64,000 nucleotides of DNA from Cladorhizidae sp. MBARI D1340-BT2. Its lineage: Eukaryota; Porifera; Demospongiae; Poecilosclerida; Cladorhizidae. Shown here piece by piece: positions 1-15,100 of the stretch. Position 1 is the stretch's first letter, and the number at the start of each line of letters is the position of its first letter. The stretch lies in contig JAQNBH010000011.1 in the NCBI GenBank assembly GCA_028752905.1, forward strand, positions 34,490,396-34,554,395, in the 5' to 3' direction. The translations under genes were made by a program, and so were the position numbers. Below the pieces are notes generated by a model. The model saw only the letters and a list, made by a program, of their open reading frames with translations. It searched no databases and was not told where the DNA came from.

Positions 1-194
1 CAGACAGCTAGGACATTGTGCTATAGGAGCTACTACACTTGCTGGATCTGTTGGTCCTGATGGCACTGGACAGATATGGTTGACTGATGTCAATTGTGTA
101 GGTGATGAGATAAGTCTCTCTATATGCCGAACTAATGCTATTGGAATCCACAATTGTTCGCACTTAGAAGATGTTGGTGTTAGCTGTCAAGCTG
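1..194 (+). CDS. SRCR exon 1 (type B, 5' part missing)
   Basis: The window opens inside an SRCR domain at RQLGHC. The rest reads through WLTDVNC, the ICRTN segment, HNCSH and VSCQAG, and stops at a GTAAGT donor after one base of a codon. The Cys in LGHC marks it as type B. Everything upstream of the second conserved Cys is outside the window. Confidence 0.85.
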
Positions 195-3100
195 GTAAGT
201 GACCATAATCATACTAGAAAGTTTTTCATGTGTGATTCATGATCATTAACAACAGAGTTTCGAGAACTGGGTATAATTTTAAAGTTACTATATACAGCAG
301 ATTACATGGCACTGTGCGAACAAGTTTTGTAAGTATAATAATAATTATTATGAGAAAATTCGTTTTTATAATATGTTACATCACAAATTTCCTTAGCTTT
401 TATCTTATTTAATATCATCGATGATATTAATATACAAATAAAAAATATTAAGACCATGGTTTAAAATTATGCTTCTTTCTACCAAAACTTTTATCCAGAA
501 GAATGTGGTGGCTTAACATGAATGCAACATAGCTAAGTTTAAACTGATGTTTTGAAATACTGTGCAAGTTAGATTGGGCTAGATTCACCTTAGCATTCGT
601 TCAACTTTTATAGTAACCATAATCATGGATAAAGATATATCTTTTTAATTATTTTATCACAAGCATATATCTACCTGCAGAACCATCTTGCAGATATGTA
701 ACTTGAGTTTTTCCAATCAGTTAAATTAAACATCTCTTCGAAGTATCATTACTTCAACTGAACTGGGCAATAACAAATTAAATCCACGCTGTTTTTATCA
801 CTATTCGTTTGAATGTCATGCATGCCCTGCAAACTGGAAGACTGGTATTCTGGAGTAATTTCTGATGAACTTGCAAAAACTATTCTGTATGAACTTGACC
901 TAATTGACATTTTAGACTATAAAATAAACCAAAAAATCCATGAAATTCTCCTTTTTAACATAATTATAGCAATCTATAGGAAATGGAAATTTTTATCATC
1001 TTTTAGATGCGTCTATATCTGTTTTGAAAACTTATTTGCTTGTTATTTTTGTTGGTGTTGTGTATAAATAAGTTGATGCGTTATCATAGATATATTTGTA
1101 GTTGAGTTTATAGAGCTCTACTTATGGATCATAGGAAAACTGATATTTATTCATCTCTGACCCATATATAGCTAAATAGGATATTGCAAAAAATTAAGGT
1201 CGCACATATTTTGAAAGTCATTTTGTTGTCGGTGGGTGTACGAAGAAGTACTTCATTCTGCTGTCCAAAGGGACTCCTCTGGTATCGAATTATCTAGCTA
1301 AATAAGAGACACCATTCCTATAAATAGGATTGCTAAACAGGTTATAACTATAATAAACTTAATCAGTTGTGAAATCCTTGCATTCCAATAACGTGAGCTT
1401 CAAACAGTTTATCAAAAAGAGAGGGAATTTCTGGTAGGTACAATATTTTTTATCTTTGTGTCAAAACACAATAGAATATAAATAATGCAACATTAAATAT
1501 TGAGCATAAATTTCAGTGCATAAATGGTATCATGCATAAAACTTTCATTTACAATGTATTAAAGTATTTAGCTTATTTTCAAAAAGTTTGCTTCCTACAG
1601 GTCCAGAATATGTATTTATCAAATACATATCTGATCTAGTTTCTTGTTGTCAAATATATAATATTGACGGTTTAATTTAAGGTGGAATATCGTGTCTATC
1701 TTGCTCATCACAAGGAGCCATTAGACTGCAAGGAGGCACAACTACTAGTGGACGTCTGGAAGTCTGCAATGGCAATGTTTGGGGCACAGTGTGTGATGAT
1801 GAATGGGGAGCCGCTGAAGCACAAGTTGCATGCAGACAACTAGGTTATTCTGCTTTTGGAGCTACTACACTTGCTGGATATGCTATTCCTGATGGCACTG
1901 GACAGATATGGTTGGACGATGTCAATTGTAATGGGGATGAGACCAGTCTCTTTAAATGTAGTGCTAACCACATTCGGGACCACAATTGTTTTCACTTTGA
2001 AGATGTTCGACTGAGCTGTCAAGCTAGTAAGTAATAGCTAATCATTGAACTAAGACGTTTGACATTTGCTTTACCAGACTTGTTGTCACAATGCTTTAGA
2101 ATTTTTGTGTCAAGGTTAGAGCAATAATATATTATGAGTTATGATTTGTTATTTTGACATTTAATCTTTGGCGATAGCTTTGTGCATAACTGAACTAGGA
2201 AGGAAAAAAAATCCCTTATTTTTCAAAACTTTCTCATATTTTCATTATTAAAACTGGTACTGGTATTCCAAAGAGTTCTCGGCAAATGACCATGGCTTGA
2301 ACTGCATATATAAATATTTATCTGTCAAAGGCTCTAGCTATAAAATTTGATCATTTCCCCATAATTTCATTATGACAACACTTTTCTCTCAAGGAACGAT
2401 CAGACTGCAGGGAGGCACAGACAGAAGTGGACGTGTAGAAGTTTACTACAACAATGTCTGGGGCACAGTGTGTGATCATGGTTGGGGGCCTGCTAACGCA
2501 CAAGTTGCATGCAGACAGCTGGGATATTGTGCTATTGGAGCTACTCCACTTGCTGATTCTGCTTTTCCTGATGGTACTGGACAGATATGGTTGGACAATA
2601 TCAATTGTGTTGGGGACGAGATCAATCTCTATATATGTAGTGCTAACCCTATTGGAATCCACAATTGTTCTCACTTTGAAGATGTTGGAGTGAGCTGTCA
2701 AGCTGGTAAGTAATAATAATTACTAGGAGAGTTTTTATGCATGACTATTGACTACAGAGATTTGAGCACTAGCAGATAACATGGCACTGTGTGAAAAAGT
2801 TGTGTGACTCTGTGGGAAATGTGGTATATTATAATGATAATTACTTTTGTTAATTATTTTTATTTTTTAATTCTATACTGCATTATAAAACTATTTATTT
2901 TCTCCTTAATTCTTACCTCACATTTTCTCCAGTAGGAGTGTGGTTGACTTAACAATAAAGTCAAATCCAAACTGCAGTTTTGAAATACAGTGCAAGTTAG
3001 TTTGGATTACAGTCCTCTTGCCATTCTTCCAACTTTTAATAGGAAGGATATACAAGATTTATTTAACCTAGAATATATCTACCTGCAGAACCATCTACAG

Positions 3101-6100
3101 ATATGCAACCTATAGTATAACAAACTGGTCAACACTTCTTCTATATCTCCAAAGCTAGACTGCTAGTAGATATACATAACTTACTAGCATCATGCTCTCA
3201 AACTAATGAAACTTTGGTAATAATAAACTGAACTACTTCCCATTCAACTGATGGAAATTCCTCAGTTATTCATGCACTCATAACAATAGGACAACAATCC
3301 ATCTTTAAATTTTGGTCACTTCAAATGAACTAGGTCAAATTTGATGGAATCCACAATGTACTTGTGTTACTTTTCTTTTTCTGTGCTGTTAAATACTCCC
3401 TGCAAACTATAAGACCGCATGCAAGAAGTGAATAAGCAAGAAACCCAGTATATTTATTCAGTTGAACTTGCAGCAACCATTATTGTCTAATTGTTTGAAG
3501 TTCTCAAGACTATAAAAAAAGTCCATGACATATTTTAACATAAAGCAGGAAATACCAATAACTGAAATCACCTACTTCTGACTCAATTGCTGGAGATCAC
3601 TCAGGTGATCATGCACTAATGATGCCAGCTTAACAATCCATCAGTTATATCAATTTCTTTGAAGTATGATAACTTCAATGGAACTAGGTGAAATTTGAAG
3701 TAATCCAGATTGTACTTGTATCACTCTTCCTTTGCATGAGAAGCAAGACCTGCAAACTGGAAGATAGCATTGAGAAAGTCAATAAGCAAGAAAACAAGTA
3801 TTTTCATTCAAGTGGACTGGCATAACCATTGTGTATGATTTCAAACAAATTTACCATTGGATATCCTCAAGACTATAAAAAAGTCCATGATATCCTCCTT
3901 TTTAACACAGCTATATATAGCACTAGCCTTAGAATTAACCCTGGATCCATAGAATCCCCTGCCCTGGGTCCATAAAATATCCCTGTCCACCATTCCTAGT
4001 TTGATGAGCGCAGAACCTGAGCTGTAGCCCTATTCCAGCACAGTCCAACATGGAAAAATACGAAGCAATTTTTAGAAATTGTTATCACATTTTGATTTTT
4101 GTTTTTAAGCAAATTTAGCTGATTATTTTTGTTATGCTGTTGTTTATAAAAAGATGATATTAATTTTATATATTGATATTTGCAGTTGCAATCTTTAAAA
4201 CTCCATTTATGCTCCTTAGGAAAAATGATATTGATTCGTTTGTGCCCTATAGCTAAATAGAATATTGTTGTACAGTACATGCGATGCAAGCAATAAAAGT
4301 CACGCATATTTTGAATATCACTATTTATGGTAAACCTAAGAGTTGAATTACATCAATGTACTATCCAAAGTTGTACTATCCAAAGAGAATCCTCTAATAA
4401 TCAAATTTAACTAGCCCTATAAGCCACATCATTCTTGTTATTGGAACTATTGCAATATGAACAAATATACTTCATCTATTTATGGAGTCAATTAATTGCA
4501 ATATACATATGAACTTCCAACAGTTGATGAAAAGAGAAATAATATCTAGTAGCTACAGCTGATCCTTGTGCTAGAATGGAATAGGAATTATAATATCAGC
4601 AGTAATGGGAATAAGTACAGAAATTTGTGAATTTCATTTGCATAAATGGAATCGTGCATAAAAGCAGCTTTTACATATTTTCAAACAATTAAGGTCCTTG
4701 AAATGTATTTATTATACATAATTTGCAAGCTGTATGCTGTCCTAATATCCGATATCTATGAAATTACCTTCTCCTACTCAATTGATGGAGTTTCCTCAGG
4801 TATTATGCGCTAATCATGAAAGCCCAACAATACATCAGCTATATAAAAAATATCTTTTAAGAATGGTTATTTCAATGGAACTAGGTGAAATCTGATGTAT
4901 TCTTGGACAGCCATTTTTTTGTGCATCTGTCCTGTCAAGCGTGCCCTGCGAAGTGGAGGAAGTAAATATCTAGAATGAATGCAAGGCATTGTGTGGTGGT
5001 AAGCAAAGGTTCAATAATTTGAAATCCCTAGCTGCTGGCCTAACACTGTACACTGATCTAATGAAATCAGATTAAATTATAATAATTTATTGAGAAGAAG
5101 CTAAGAATATTATTTATTATTATACTCACAGTTTTCAAGTAGTACCAGCTCAATATTGACCATAATGATCATTTCCATTTTAGACCTTTGTCTGTGATTC
5201 TCATTTCCATTTTAGCAAATTGTGTTCATAACTAGAATTTGTTGATGAATAGAGTGGCCAAGTTAGAATGAAACTTCACCTGAGCCTAAGGAAGCTTCTC
5301 TTTCATTGGCTGCTATGATCTTTTTAATTAATAACAATTGCTCTTTTTTTCAGATCTCATTTCTCTTTGTTCTACTGTTTCAGAAGTAGGCTTTGATTTT
5401 TCTCGGCAAATCAAACAGCTAGCTGTTCTGTTTAAAAAGATTTGGAGTCTACAGGTGTGCATGTAGCTATGGTTTTAGTATGCACATGTGCACAAGAATC
5501 CGCACGACAACTATTTCCAAATTGTTCAACCTCAATTACTAGATAACACCAAATCTGTTGATTTAGTGAGTGCTGTAGAAGTTTGCATCGTTAATACACT
5601 TCCTAGTTTGATTCTAGCCCAGACCAGTGCAGCTGCTAAAAGAGCTGTGGTTTGTAGCTATAAGTTCTTTGAATATGAATGTGTTGAAAGTCATACAGGT
5701 CTCGTTTTTTGCTGTAAAATTTATGATATCGACATTTTAATTAAAGGAGGAGCTTCATGCTCACAATGCTCATCACAAGGAGCCATCAGACTACAAGGTG
5801 GCACTACTATGGGACGTGTGGAAGTCTGCAACGAGAATGTCTGGGGCACGGTGTGTGATAATTTATGGGGAGCAGCTGAAACACAAGTTGCATGCAGACA
5901 GCTAGGTTATTCTGCTATTGGAGCCACAACACTTACTCGATTTGATGTTCCTGATGGTACTGGGCAGATATGGTTGGACATAGTCAATTGTGATGGGGAT
6001 GAGATCAGTCTGTTTAACTGTAGTGCTAGACCAATTGGAGTCCACTATTGTAGTCACTTTGAAGATGTTGGAGTGAGCTGTCAAACTAGTAAGCAGTAAT

Positions 6101-9100
6101 TTTCATAATAATTATGATTATTTTACCCAAATTTTGAACAATAGTTGTCACCAATGTTCTAGAGTATTTTTGTTATAGCCATAGCAATAATGTATAACAT
6201 CAAAGTACAATAATTGTCTTCAATTTTTCATGATTCTGGTATCTAATTGTTTACAGCTTGCTTTGTTGGCAAATGACCATAATCAATACTGTCCATAGTC
6301 AATACTGTATATATATATATGCATATTATACATATTAAGTTGTCAAACCCTCTTGATATATCATGATTTTTTTACTGTCATCATGACAACTCTCTCAAGG
6401 AACAATCAAGCTTCATGGAAGAACAGCTAGAAGTGGACGAGTGGAAGTTTACTACAACAAAGTATGGGGCACAGTGTGTGATCATTCTTGGGGAGCTGCT
6501 AATGCACAAGTTGTATGCAGACAGCTAGGATATTGTGCTATTGGAGCTACCACAATTACTGAATCTGATAATCTTGATGGAACTGGACAGATATGGTTGG
6601 ACAATGTTAATTGTGTTGGAGACGAGATCAGTCTCTTTAGCTGTGAGGCTAATGCCATTGGAGTTCATAATTGTTCACACCATGAAGATGTTGGAGTGAG
6701 CTGTCAAGCTGGTTAGTAATAGTCATCATCTAGGGTGTTTTTCATGTGTGATTCATTATCATTAGCAACAGAGGTTTGAGAACTATATAGATATTATAAT
6801 TATATAGAGAATTTGAAATTTCATGGCACCATGCAAACAAGTTGTTCAAACTACATGAGAGTATTTATTTATTTATTTATAATGTGGTATACCATAAGGA
6901 ATAACTTAATTCCTTTGCATTTGTCTTATTTTAAATCATGCACATGCAAAATATTTTTTTGGTAAATTATATACTGCATTTTACCAGTATATAATGATTG
7001 TTATTTCTCTAGTAGTGGTATGGTTCAAAGCATGAATGGAAAACAGGCAAGTCTAAATTGTAAATTTGAAATACAATACACGTTAGTTTGGATTACAGTC
7101 CTGTCATTCTCCCAACTTTAAAAGTAAACCATAATCATGGATGAAGAAGATATACAACATAACATAAGCATATATTTAGCTACCTGCAGAATCTGCAGAC
7201 AGTTTACCTGTATTATAACAAATAGGTCAACACATACTCGATCGTAATAAAAATATTTCCACGGCTAGACAGAAATTTTGTGCTAATTTATTTATAGATA
7301 GTACATAATTTGCAAGCCGCATGCTGTCCCAATATAAATCTAGCAATAAGTGAAATTACCTTGTCCTACAAAATTGATGGAGTTAGCTCTAGCATCATGC
7401 TCTATCATGAAAGTTCAACCATACATGAGCTATATAAAATATATCATTGAAGGGTGAAATCTGATGTAATTGATTTTGTGCTAAGACAACTATTCTTTTG
7501 CAAGTATCCTTTCAAGAATGCCCTGCAAAGATTGCTTGGAGGAAGTAATTGAGAAAAGAAGTATTTTTATTCAAGTGGATTTGCAGCAGAGTATTAGGAT
7601 TCAAGCTAATCATTGAGAGTGCCGTTATGTATGATTTAAACTGTTCAATATCCTTAAGATCATAAAAAGTGATAAAAAGTCCATGTTATCCTCTTTTTAA
7701 TAAAGGCAATGTGTAGAAATTGTAATGGTGCTAGCAATTTTTGTACTTAGCTTTTCATATTTTATGCTGTATTTTATAATTAGGACTTGATATGTAGAGT
7801 TGCAGTCAATATTGCAACTAAAGCTCCATTTATGTATCTCGAGGGGGGAAATTGTCTGAAACCTTGCTAAATAGAAGGTTATTTATTGTATCAATGATGG
7901 AAGAAATAAAGGTCAGGCATATTTTGAATAATATAATTTGTTGTCAGGTATATATATAAATATATGAGTATGAAGCATTACTTCATCGTGCAGCCTAAAA
8001 AGTTTCCTACTAATTTAGATGGATAGATAAGCTGCACTATTTCTGTCAAGGTATCTGTTGAAATCTCAACAAGTTGTAGGTTTACATCTGTGAAGTCCAT
8101 ACATTCTGATATAAACATGAGCTTCTAACAGACGATGAAAAGGAGGATTTAGTAATTAGCTACAGCTATCTATCTGAGTCGTGTGCCAAAACAAAATAGA
8201 ATATCAATAATAAAACATAATCAAAATTGTAGCATAGAAATTTGTGAATTTCATTGCATTATTGGAATCATGCATAAAAGGGGCTTTTAAACTTTATGTT
8301 GCTCATTTTTTAATTGTTTGCTTAATAGAAGTGCATGAATACGCATTTGTTAAAATATGTATCATGTCTAGTTTCTTGATGTGAAATATATTATATTGAC
8401 ATTTTAATTAAAGGAGGAACTTCATGCTCACCGTGCTCATCACAAGGAGCCATCAGACTACAAGGTGGCACTGCTACTATGGGACGTGTGGAAGTCTGCA
8501 ACGATAATTCCTGGGGAACAGTGTGCGATTTTAGATGGGGAGCTGCTGAAACACAAGTCGCATGCAGACAGCTAGGTTATTCTGCTATTGGAGCTACAAC
8601 ACTTACTACATTTGCTGTTCCATATGGTACTGGGCAAATATGGTTGGACATTGTCGATTGTGTTGGAGATGAGATCAGTCTGTTTAACTGTAGTGCTCAC
8701 CCAAATAGAGTCCAGTATTATTGTACTCACTTTGAAGATGTTGGAGTGAGCTGTCAAACTAGTAAGAAGTAATCTGCATAATAACATTTGCTTTACCAAA
8801 ATTTGCAACAATAGTTGTTCAATGTTCTAGAGTACTTTTGTTATAGCCTGTATAACGTCAAAAATAATTATCTTCAATTTTTTTAAAGATTCATGCTTCT
8901 GCTATATAGGTATATTTTCCAGCTGTTCTTGTGCATATGTGAAGTAGAGGAAAAGAGGAAACAACAACAAAATTCCTAGATATTGTCTTATATATTATGT
9001 CTTTTGTTCCCACTATTGGTATACTCCAAAGAGTTGCTGTCAAATGACCATAGTGTGAAATGTACATATGAATATATAACTCTTTTTGTAATTTTTCCCT

Positions 9101-12100
9101 TTATACTTAATTGATGTAACATTTTCATCATGAAAACTATTTTCTCTCCAGGAACAATCAGACTGCAAGGAGGCACAGGTAGAAGTGGACGTGTGGAGGT
9201 TTACAACAACAATGTCTGGGGCACAGTGTGTGATTATTCTTGGGGAGCTGCTAATGCACAAGTTGTATGCAGACAGCTAGGATATTGTGCTATTGGAGCT
9301 ACCGCACTTACTGAATCTGATAATCTTGATGGAATTGGACAGATATGGTTGGACAATATTAATTGCACTGGAGATGAAATCAGTCTCTTTAGCTGTAAGG
9401 CTGACACCACTGGAGTTCACAATTATTGTTCACACCATGAAGATGTTGGAGTGAGCTGTCAAGCTGGTTAGTAATAATCATCACACTAAGGTGTTTTTCA
9501 TGTGTGATTCATAATCATTAACAACAGAGATTTGAGAACTAGGTATTATAATTAATTTGAAATTTCATGGCACCAACCAAAAAGTTGATCAAACTACATG
9601 AGAGTATTATGGTATACCATAAGGAATAACTAAATTCCTTTGCATTTGTCTTATTTTATATCATGAATATGCAATAAAAAAAATTATACACTGCATTTTA
9701 CCAGAGTTTAATAATTGTTATTTCACATTTTCTCTAGTAGAAGTATGGTTCACGTAACATAAAAACATGAATGGGAAACAGGCAAGTGTAAATTATTGTA
9801 GATTTGAAAAAACAATGCAATTTAGTTTTATAGTGCTCCTGTCTTTTCTCCTAACTTTAAAAGCAAACCATAATCATGAATGATGAAGATATACAACATA
9901 TAATTTTTAGCACAAGCATAGCTACCTGCAGAACAATTTGCATACACTTTACCTGTAGTATAACAAATGAGTCAACACACACTCTATCGCAATAAAAAAT
10001 ATTTGCACAGCTTGACGGAAATGTTGTGCTAATTTATTTATAGATATACTTAGTTTACAAACCTCATGCTGTACCAATATCTGAAATCTAGTAATAAATG
10101 AAATTACCTCCTCCCTGATAACATGAGCTTCTATCAGGTAATGAAAAGTAGGATTTTGTAGTTAGCTACAGAAATCTTTCTCAGCCATGTGTCAAAACAG
10201 AACAGAAATTAAAAATATCAGCAATAATGCCATCATTAAATATGGAACATAGAAATTTGTGAATTTCATTATAATTGGAATCATGTATAAAAGGAGCTTT
10301 AAAAAATTATTTTTCTTGTTTTCAAACAGTTAGCTTTAACACAGGTGCATAAATATGCATTAGTTAAAAGATGTATCATGTCGAGTTTCTTGATGTGAAA
10401 TATATCATATTGACATTTTAATTAAAGGAGGAACTTCGTGCTCACCATGTTCATCACAAGGAGCCATCAGACTGCAAGGAGGCACAGCTACTAGGGGACG
10501 TGTGGAAGTCTGCAATGATAATTCCTGGAGAACAGTGTGCAATTATAGATGGGGAGCTGCTGAAACACAAGTCACATGCAGACAGCTAGGTTATTCTGCT
10601 ATTGGAGCTACAACACTTACTCGATTTACTGTTCCTCATGGTACTGGGCAAATATGGTTAAACAATGTTCATTGTGATGGGGATGAGATCAGTCTGTTTA
10701 ACTGTAGTTCTATATCAATTGGAGTCCGCCATTGTAGACACTCTCTAGATGTTGGAGTGAGCTGTCAAACTAGTAAGCAGTAATCTTCATAATACGATGT
10801 TTGACATTTGTTTTACCCAAATTTTCAACAACAGTTGTCAGCAATGCTGTACAATACTTTGGTTATAGCCAAAGCAATAATATATAACATCAATGTACAA
10901 TAATTATCTTCAATTTCTTAAAACATTGCTGATTTTGTTAGGTAATCTTTTGCAGCTTGCTTTGTGCATATGGAAAAGAGGAAACTACAACAACAATAAA
11001 ATTCCTAAATATTGTCTCACATATATATATTATGTCATTTGTTCCCACTACTGATATAATTATTTCAAAGTGTTGCTGTCAAATCACCATATTTGCACTA
11101 TATTGTTAAGGGCTATTTTTTCAATATTTTTTTTACTCTTAATTGATGGTAACATTTTCATCATGTTAACACTTTCTTGCCAGGTACAATCAGACTGCAC
11201 AGACTGCAAGGAGGCACAGGTAGAAGTGGACGTGTGGAGGTTTACTACAACAATGTCTGGGGCACGGTGTGTGATCATTCTTGGATGGTTAATGATGCAC
11301 AAGTTGCATGCAGACAACTAGGATATTGTGCTGTTGGAGCTACTACTCTTACAGAGTCTGATGTTCCTGATGGCATTGGGCAGATATGGTTGCACAATGT
11401 TAAATGTGTTGGGGATGAGCTCAGTCTTTTTAGCTGTAGAGCTAACCTGAGTGGCATCAACAATTGTTCGCACTTTGAAGATGTTGGAGTGAGCTGTCAA
11501 AATGGTAAGTAATAAATCATTACTAGTATGTTTTTCCTGTGTGATTCATGATAGGTTTGTGAAAAGGGGCTATTATAGATACTGGTATAGACTATAGACA
11601 GGAAATTACATGGCCCTGTGAATAAGTTGTGTAAACTACATGATGGAATTTATATGTTGTTATTGTGTTATATAATATATTTTGCCTTTAATAAATGTTT
11701 GAACATTTTATAATGCATTTTACTGAGGTTAAACAATTCTTTTTATTCCTACCATGCATTTTTTACAGTAGAGTTTGGTTTACTATAACAGGAATGGAAC
11801 ATAGCTTGTAAAAACAGTTGGTTTGATTTACAATGCAAGTTAGTTTGGATTACAGTCCTCTAGTCATGCTTCATTTTAAAGTAGCCGTAATAATGATGAG
11901 AGGATATGGAAGATATATGTTGTTAGCTTATTTAACACGAGCATATATCTATATCTGTAAAACTGTCTGCAGATATATAACCTGTAATGCACTCAACATG
12001 TAGTCTATTTCTATCTATCTATATTTCAAAAGATGGTCAAAAATCATTTTCTAGAGAAATATGTAAATATAATTACTTGCTAACATCATCCTCTCCAATT

Positions 12101-15100
12101 GTAGGCATATATGAAATGACCTATTTCCTAATTAATTCATGGAGATTCCTCAGGTCAATGTGTACACTCATGATGAAAGCTCGATAAGTAGGAATTCCTT
12201 AATTTACAGCTTGAAATCATCAAGACTATATAAAATGTCCATGATATCTTCTTTTTCAACATCAGGGAATTTATAGAAATTCTTATCATGTGTTAGATGT
12301 TTCTATTTTGGGTTTCATTTTGTGTATTGTTTAAAAATAAGGTGATGTTTTATAGATATTTGTAGTTTTATTCCAATTATGCATTATGTCAAAATAATTA
12401 TAATTTATCTGTGCCCCAAAACTATTCTGTCTTGGAGATTGTTGTAATCTGAACAAGTTGGATTTATATAATTCACTAATTTGTAAGATCCATACAATCT
12501 GATAACAAGGCAATGAAAAGGTGGATTTTGTAATAGCTACCATCATTGAATATGGAACATAGAAATTTGTGAATAATTGGAATCCATGTATAAAAGGAGC
12601 TTTTAAACTTTATGTTGCTTGTTTTCAAACAGTTTTCTTAATAAAAGTGCATGAAATGCATTAGTTAAAAGATGTATGTCTAGTTTCTTGCTCAAATATA
12701 TCATATTGACATTTTAGGAACATCGTGCTTAATGTGCTCACCACAAGGAGCCATCAGACTGCAAGGAGGCTCAGCTACTATGGGACGTGTGGAAGTCTGC
12801 AATGACAATGTCTGGGGCACAGTGTGTGATTATAGATGGGGAGCTGCTGAAACACAAGTTGCATGCAGACAGCTGGGACATTCTGCTATTGGAGCTACTA
12901 CACTTGCGGTTGCTGATGGTACTGGAAGGATATGGTTGGACGATGTCAATTGTGTTGGGGATGAGATGAGTCTGTTCAACTGTAGTGCTAGACCAATTGG
13001 AGTCAATAATTGTGCACACCGTTACGATGTTGGAGTGAATTGTCAAACTAGTAAGCAATAATAATCAGAATAGAATGCTTGACATTTGCTTTACCAAAAT
13101 ATGCAACAATAGTTATCACTAATGCTCTAGAGTACTTTTGTCATAGACATAGCAATAATGTGTAACATCGATGTACAATAATTATATTTAGTTTCTTCAT
13201 AATTTCTCTAGGTAAACTTTTGCACTTGTTTTGTGCATATGTGAACTAGAGCAAAAGTGGAAATGTGTTCAACAACATCTTAACAATTGTCTCACATAAT
13301 ATATATATTATATTGTCATTTGTACACCCGCTACTGGTATATTCCAAAGAGTTATTATAGTTTACATTATACATATGCTGTAAAAGGCTCTTTTGAAAAA
13401 AAATCCTTTATTCTTAATAGATAATATGTTTATCATGAAAACATTCATTTTTCTCTCCAGTAACAATCAGACTGCAAGGAGGCACAGGTAGAAGTGGACG
13501 TGTGGAGGTTTACTACAACAATGTCTGGGGCACAGTGTGTGATCATTCTTGGATGATTAATGACGCACAAGTTGCATGCAGACAGCTAGGTTATTGTGCT
13601 ATTGGAGCTTCTACTTATACAGAGTCTGCTGTTCCTGATGGCACTGGGCAGATATGGTTGCACAATGTCAATTGTGTTGGGGATGAAATCAGTCTCTTTA
13701 ACTGTAATGCTAACCTGAGTGGTGTCAACAATTGTTCACACTTCGAAGATGTTGGAGTGAGCTGTCAAAGAGGTAAGTAATAAATCATTACTGGTATGTT
13801 TTTCATTTGTGATTCATGATATTAACAATGAAGTTTGAGAAAAAGGGCTATATAGATATTGGTTTAAATAGCAGATTACATGGCACTGTGTGTACAAATT
13901 ATGTACACTATATGAGGAAATTTATCTGTTGATATTCTGGTATTATTATAATACCTTTAATACATTTTGAGAATTTTGTAATGCATTTTACTGATGTTAA
14001 ATAATCTTTTTTGTTTTGTTTTTCAGTTAAGTTATGGTTAACACTAATAGGAATGGAACAAAGCTGAACCAAAACTGTTGGTTTAAATTATAATGCGAGT
14101 TAATTTGGATTACAGTCGTCTTGCCATTCTTCCTTTTAAAGTAACCATAATAATGGATGAGTGTGTATAAAAGTAGGGTCGGATCCAGGGTGGGTGGGAT
14201 TGTGGTGGGTGCAACCCCCCCCCCTTTTGAGGTGTTGATCATGCATGTGACATGTATGATCAACACTTCACATCCCTTACCACATATAACTGGCTATTCA
14301 GCAGCTGTCAGCGTGTAGTTCATTACATAGCCAAATCTAAGGCGCATGTGCACCATGTCAGGAAAATGAAAATCAGGTAACTGATCCCCATGCCAATCAA
14401 GAAATTATCTCTAGAGGATCTTTGCCTTAAACGTTAATTATTTAGTGTGTAAATGTGTTTGTTGTCTACATTTGGTAAGTTCTTGTTTCCTTTCTCAGTT
14501 TATCTATTTTTAAACAAAGTGCGCTTAAGATTCGTGGATTTAAAGTCATTAAAATATCCCTTATCAGGGAATGCTTGATAAATTTTATTAGTTTGGAGAG
14601 AGCAAATGCCTCACAATTTCTTCCAAGATCTTGGAATCCCTCATCCATCAGTGTCTATAAATCCAGCAAATATTCGTGGTCAGGCATATTTGGTGCTGCA
14701 GTGATATCATCCGAGAAATCGCAGGTGTGCAAGCCAAAATTAAAGAGATTTCTCCGTTGGCTTTGTATACCCATTGTTTTTCACAAAAGCTTAACCTTTC
14801 AATTGCTGCATCATGCAAGGTTCAGGAGGTAAGGAATCCATCAGCCTTATTAATGAAGCTTATTTATTTTTAACCAACAATTCCAAGCAGCAAAGAATGT
14901 TTGAATTGACCTTGAAAATATACCTTCCTGATTCGTCCCATTCTAAACTTCCAGGACTCTGCAAAATACGCTGGGTAGAAAGGCATACTTGTTTAGAAGT
15001 ATTTTTCGAACTGTATGAGACATTAGTCACTTTCTTAGATGCTATCGTTTCACCAGCTGAGTATCCAGACTTAGTTTCTGAATCTGGGAGCTGGAATTGG

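Noticed and set aside
5488..5746. Upstream extension of SRCR exon 4 as coding sequence
   Set aside because: The frame is open, but the text shows no domain, sister exons lack it, and a conserved acceptor sits at 5746.
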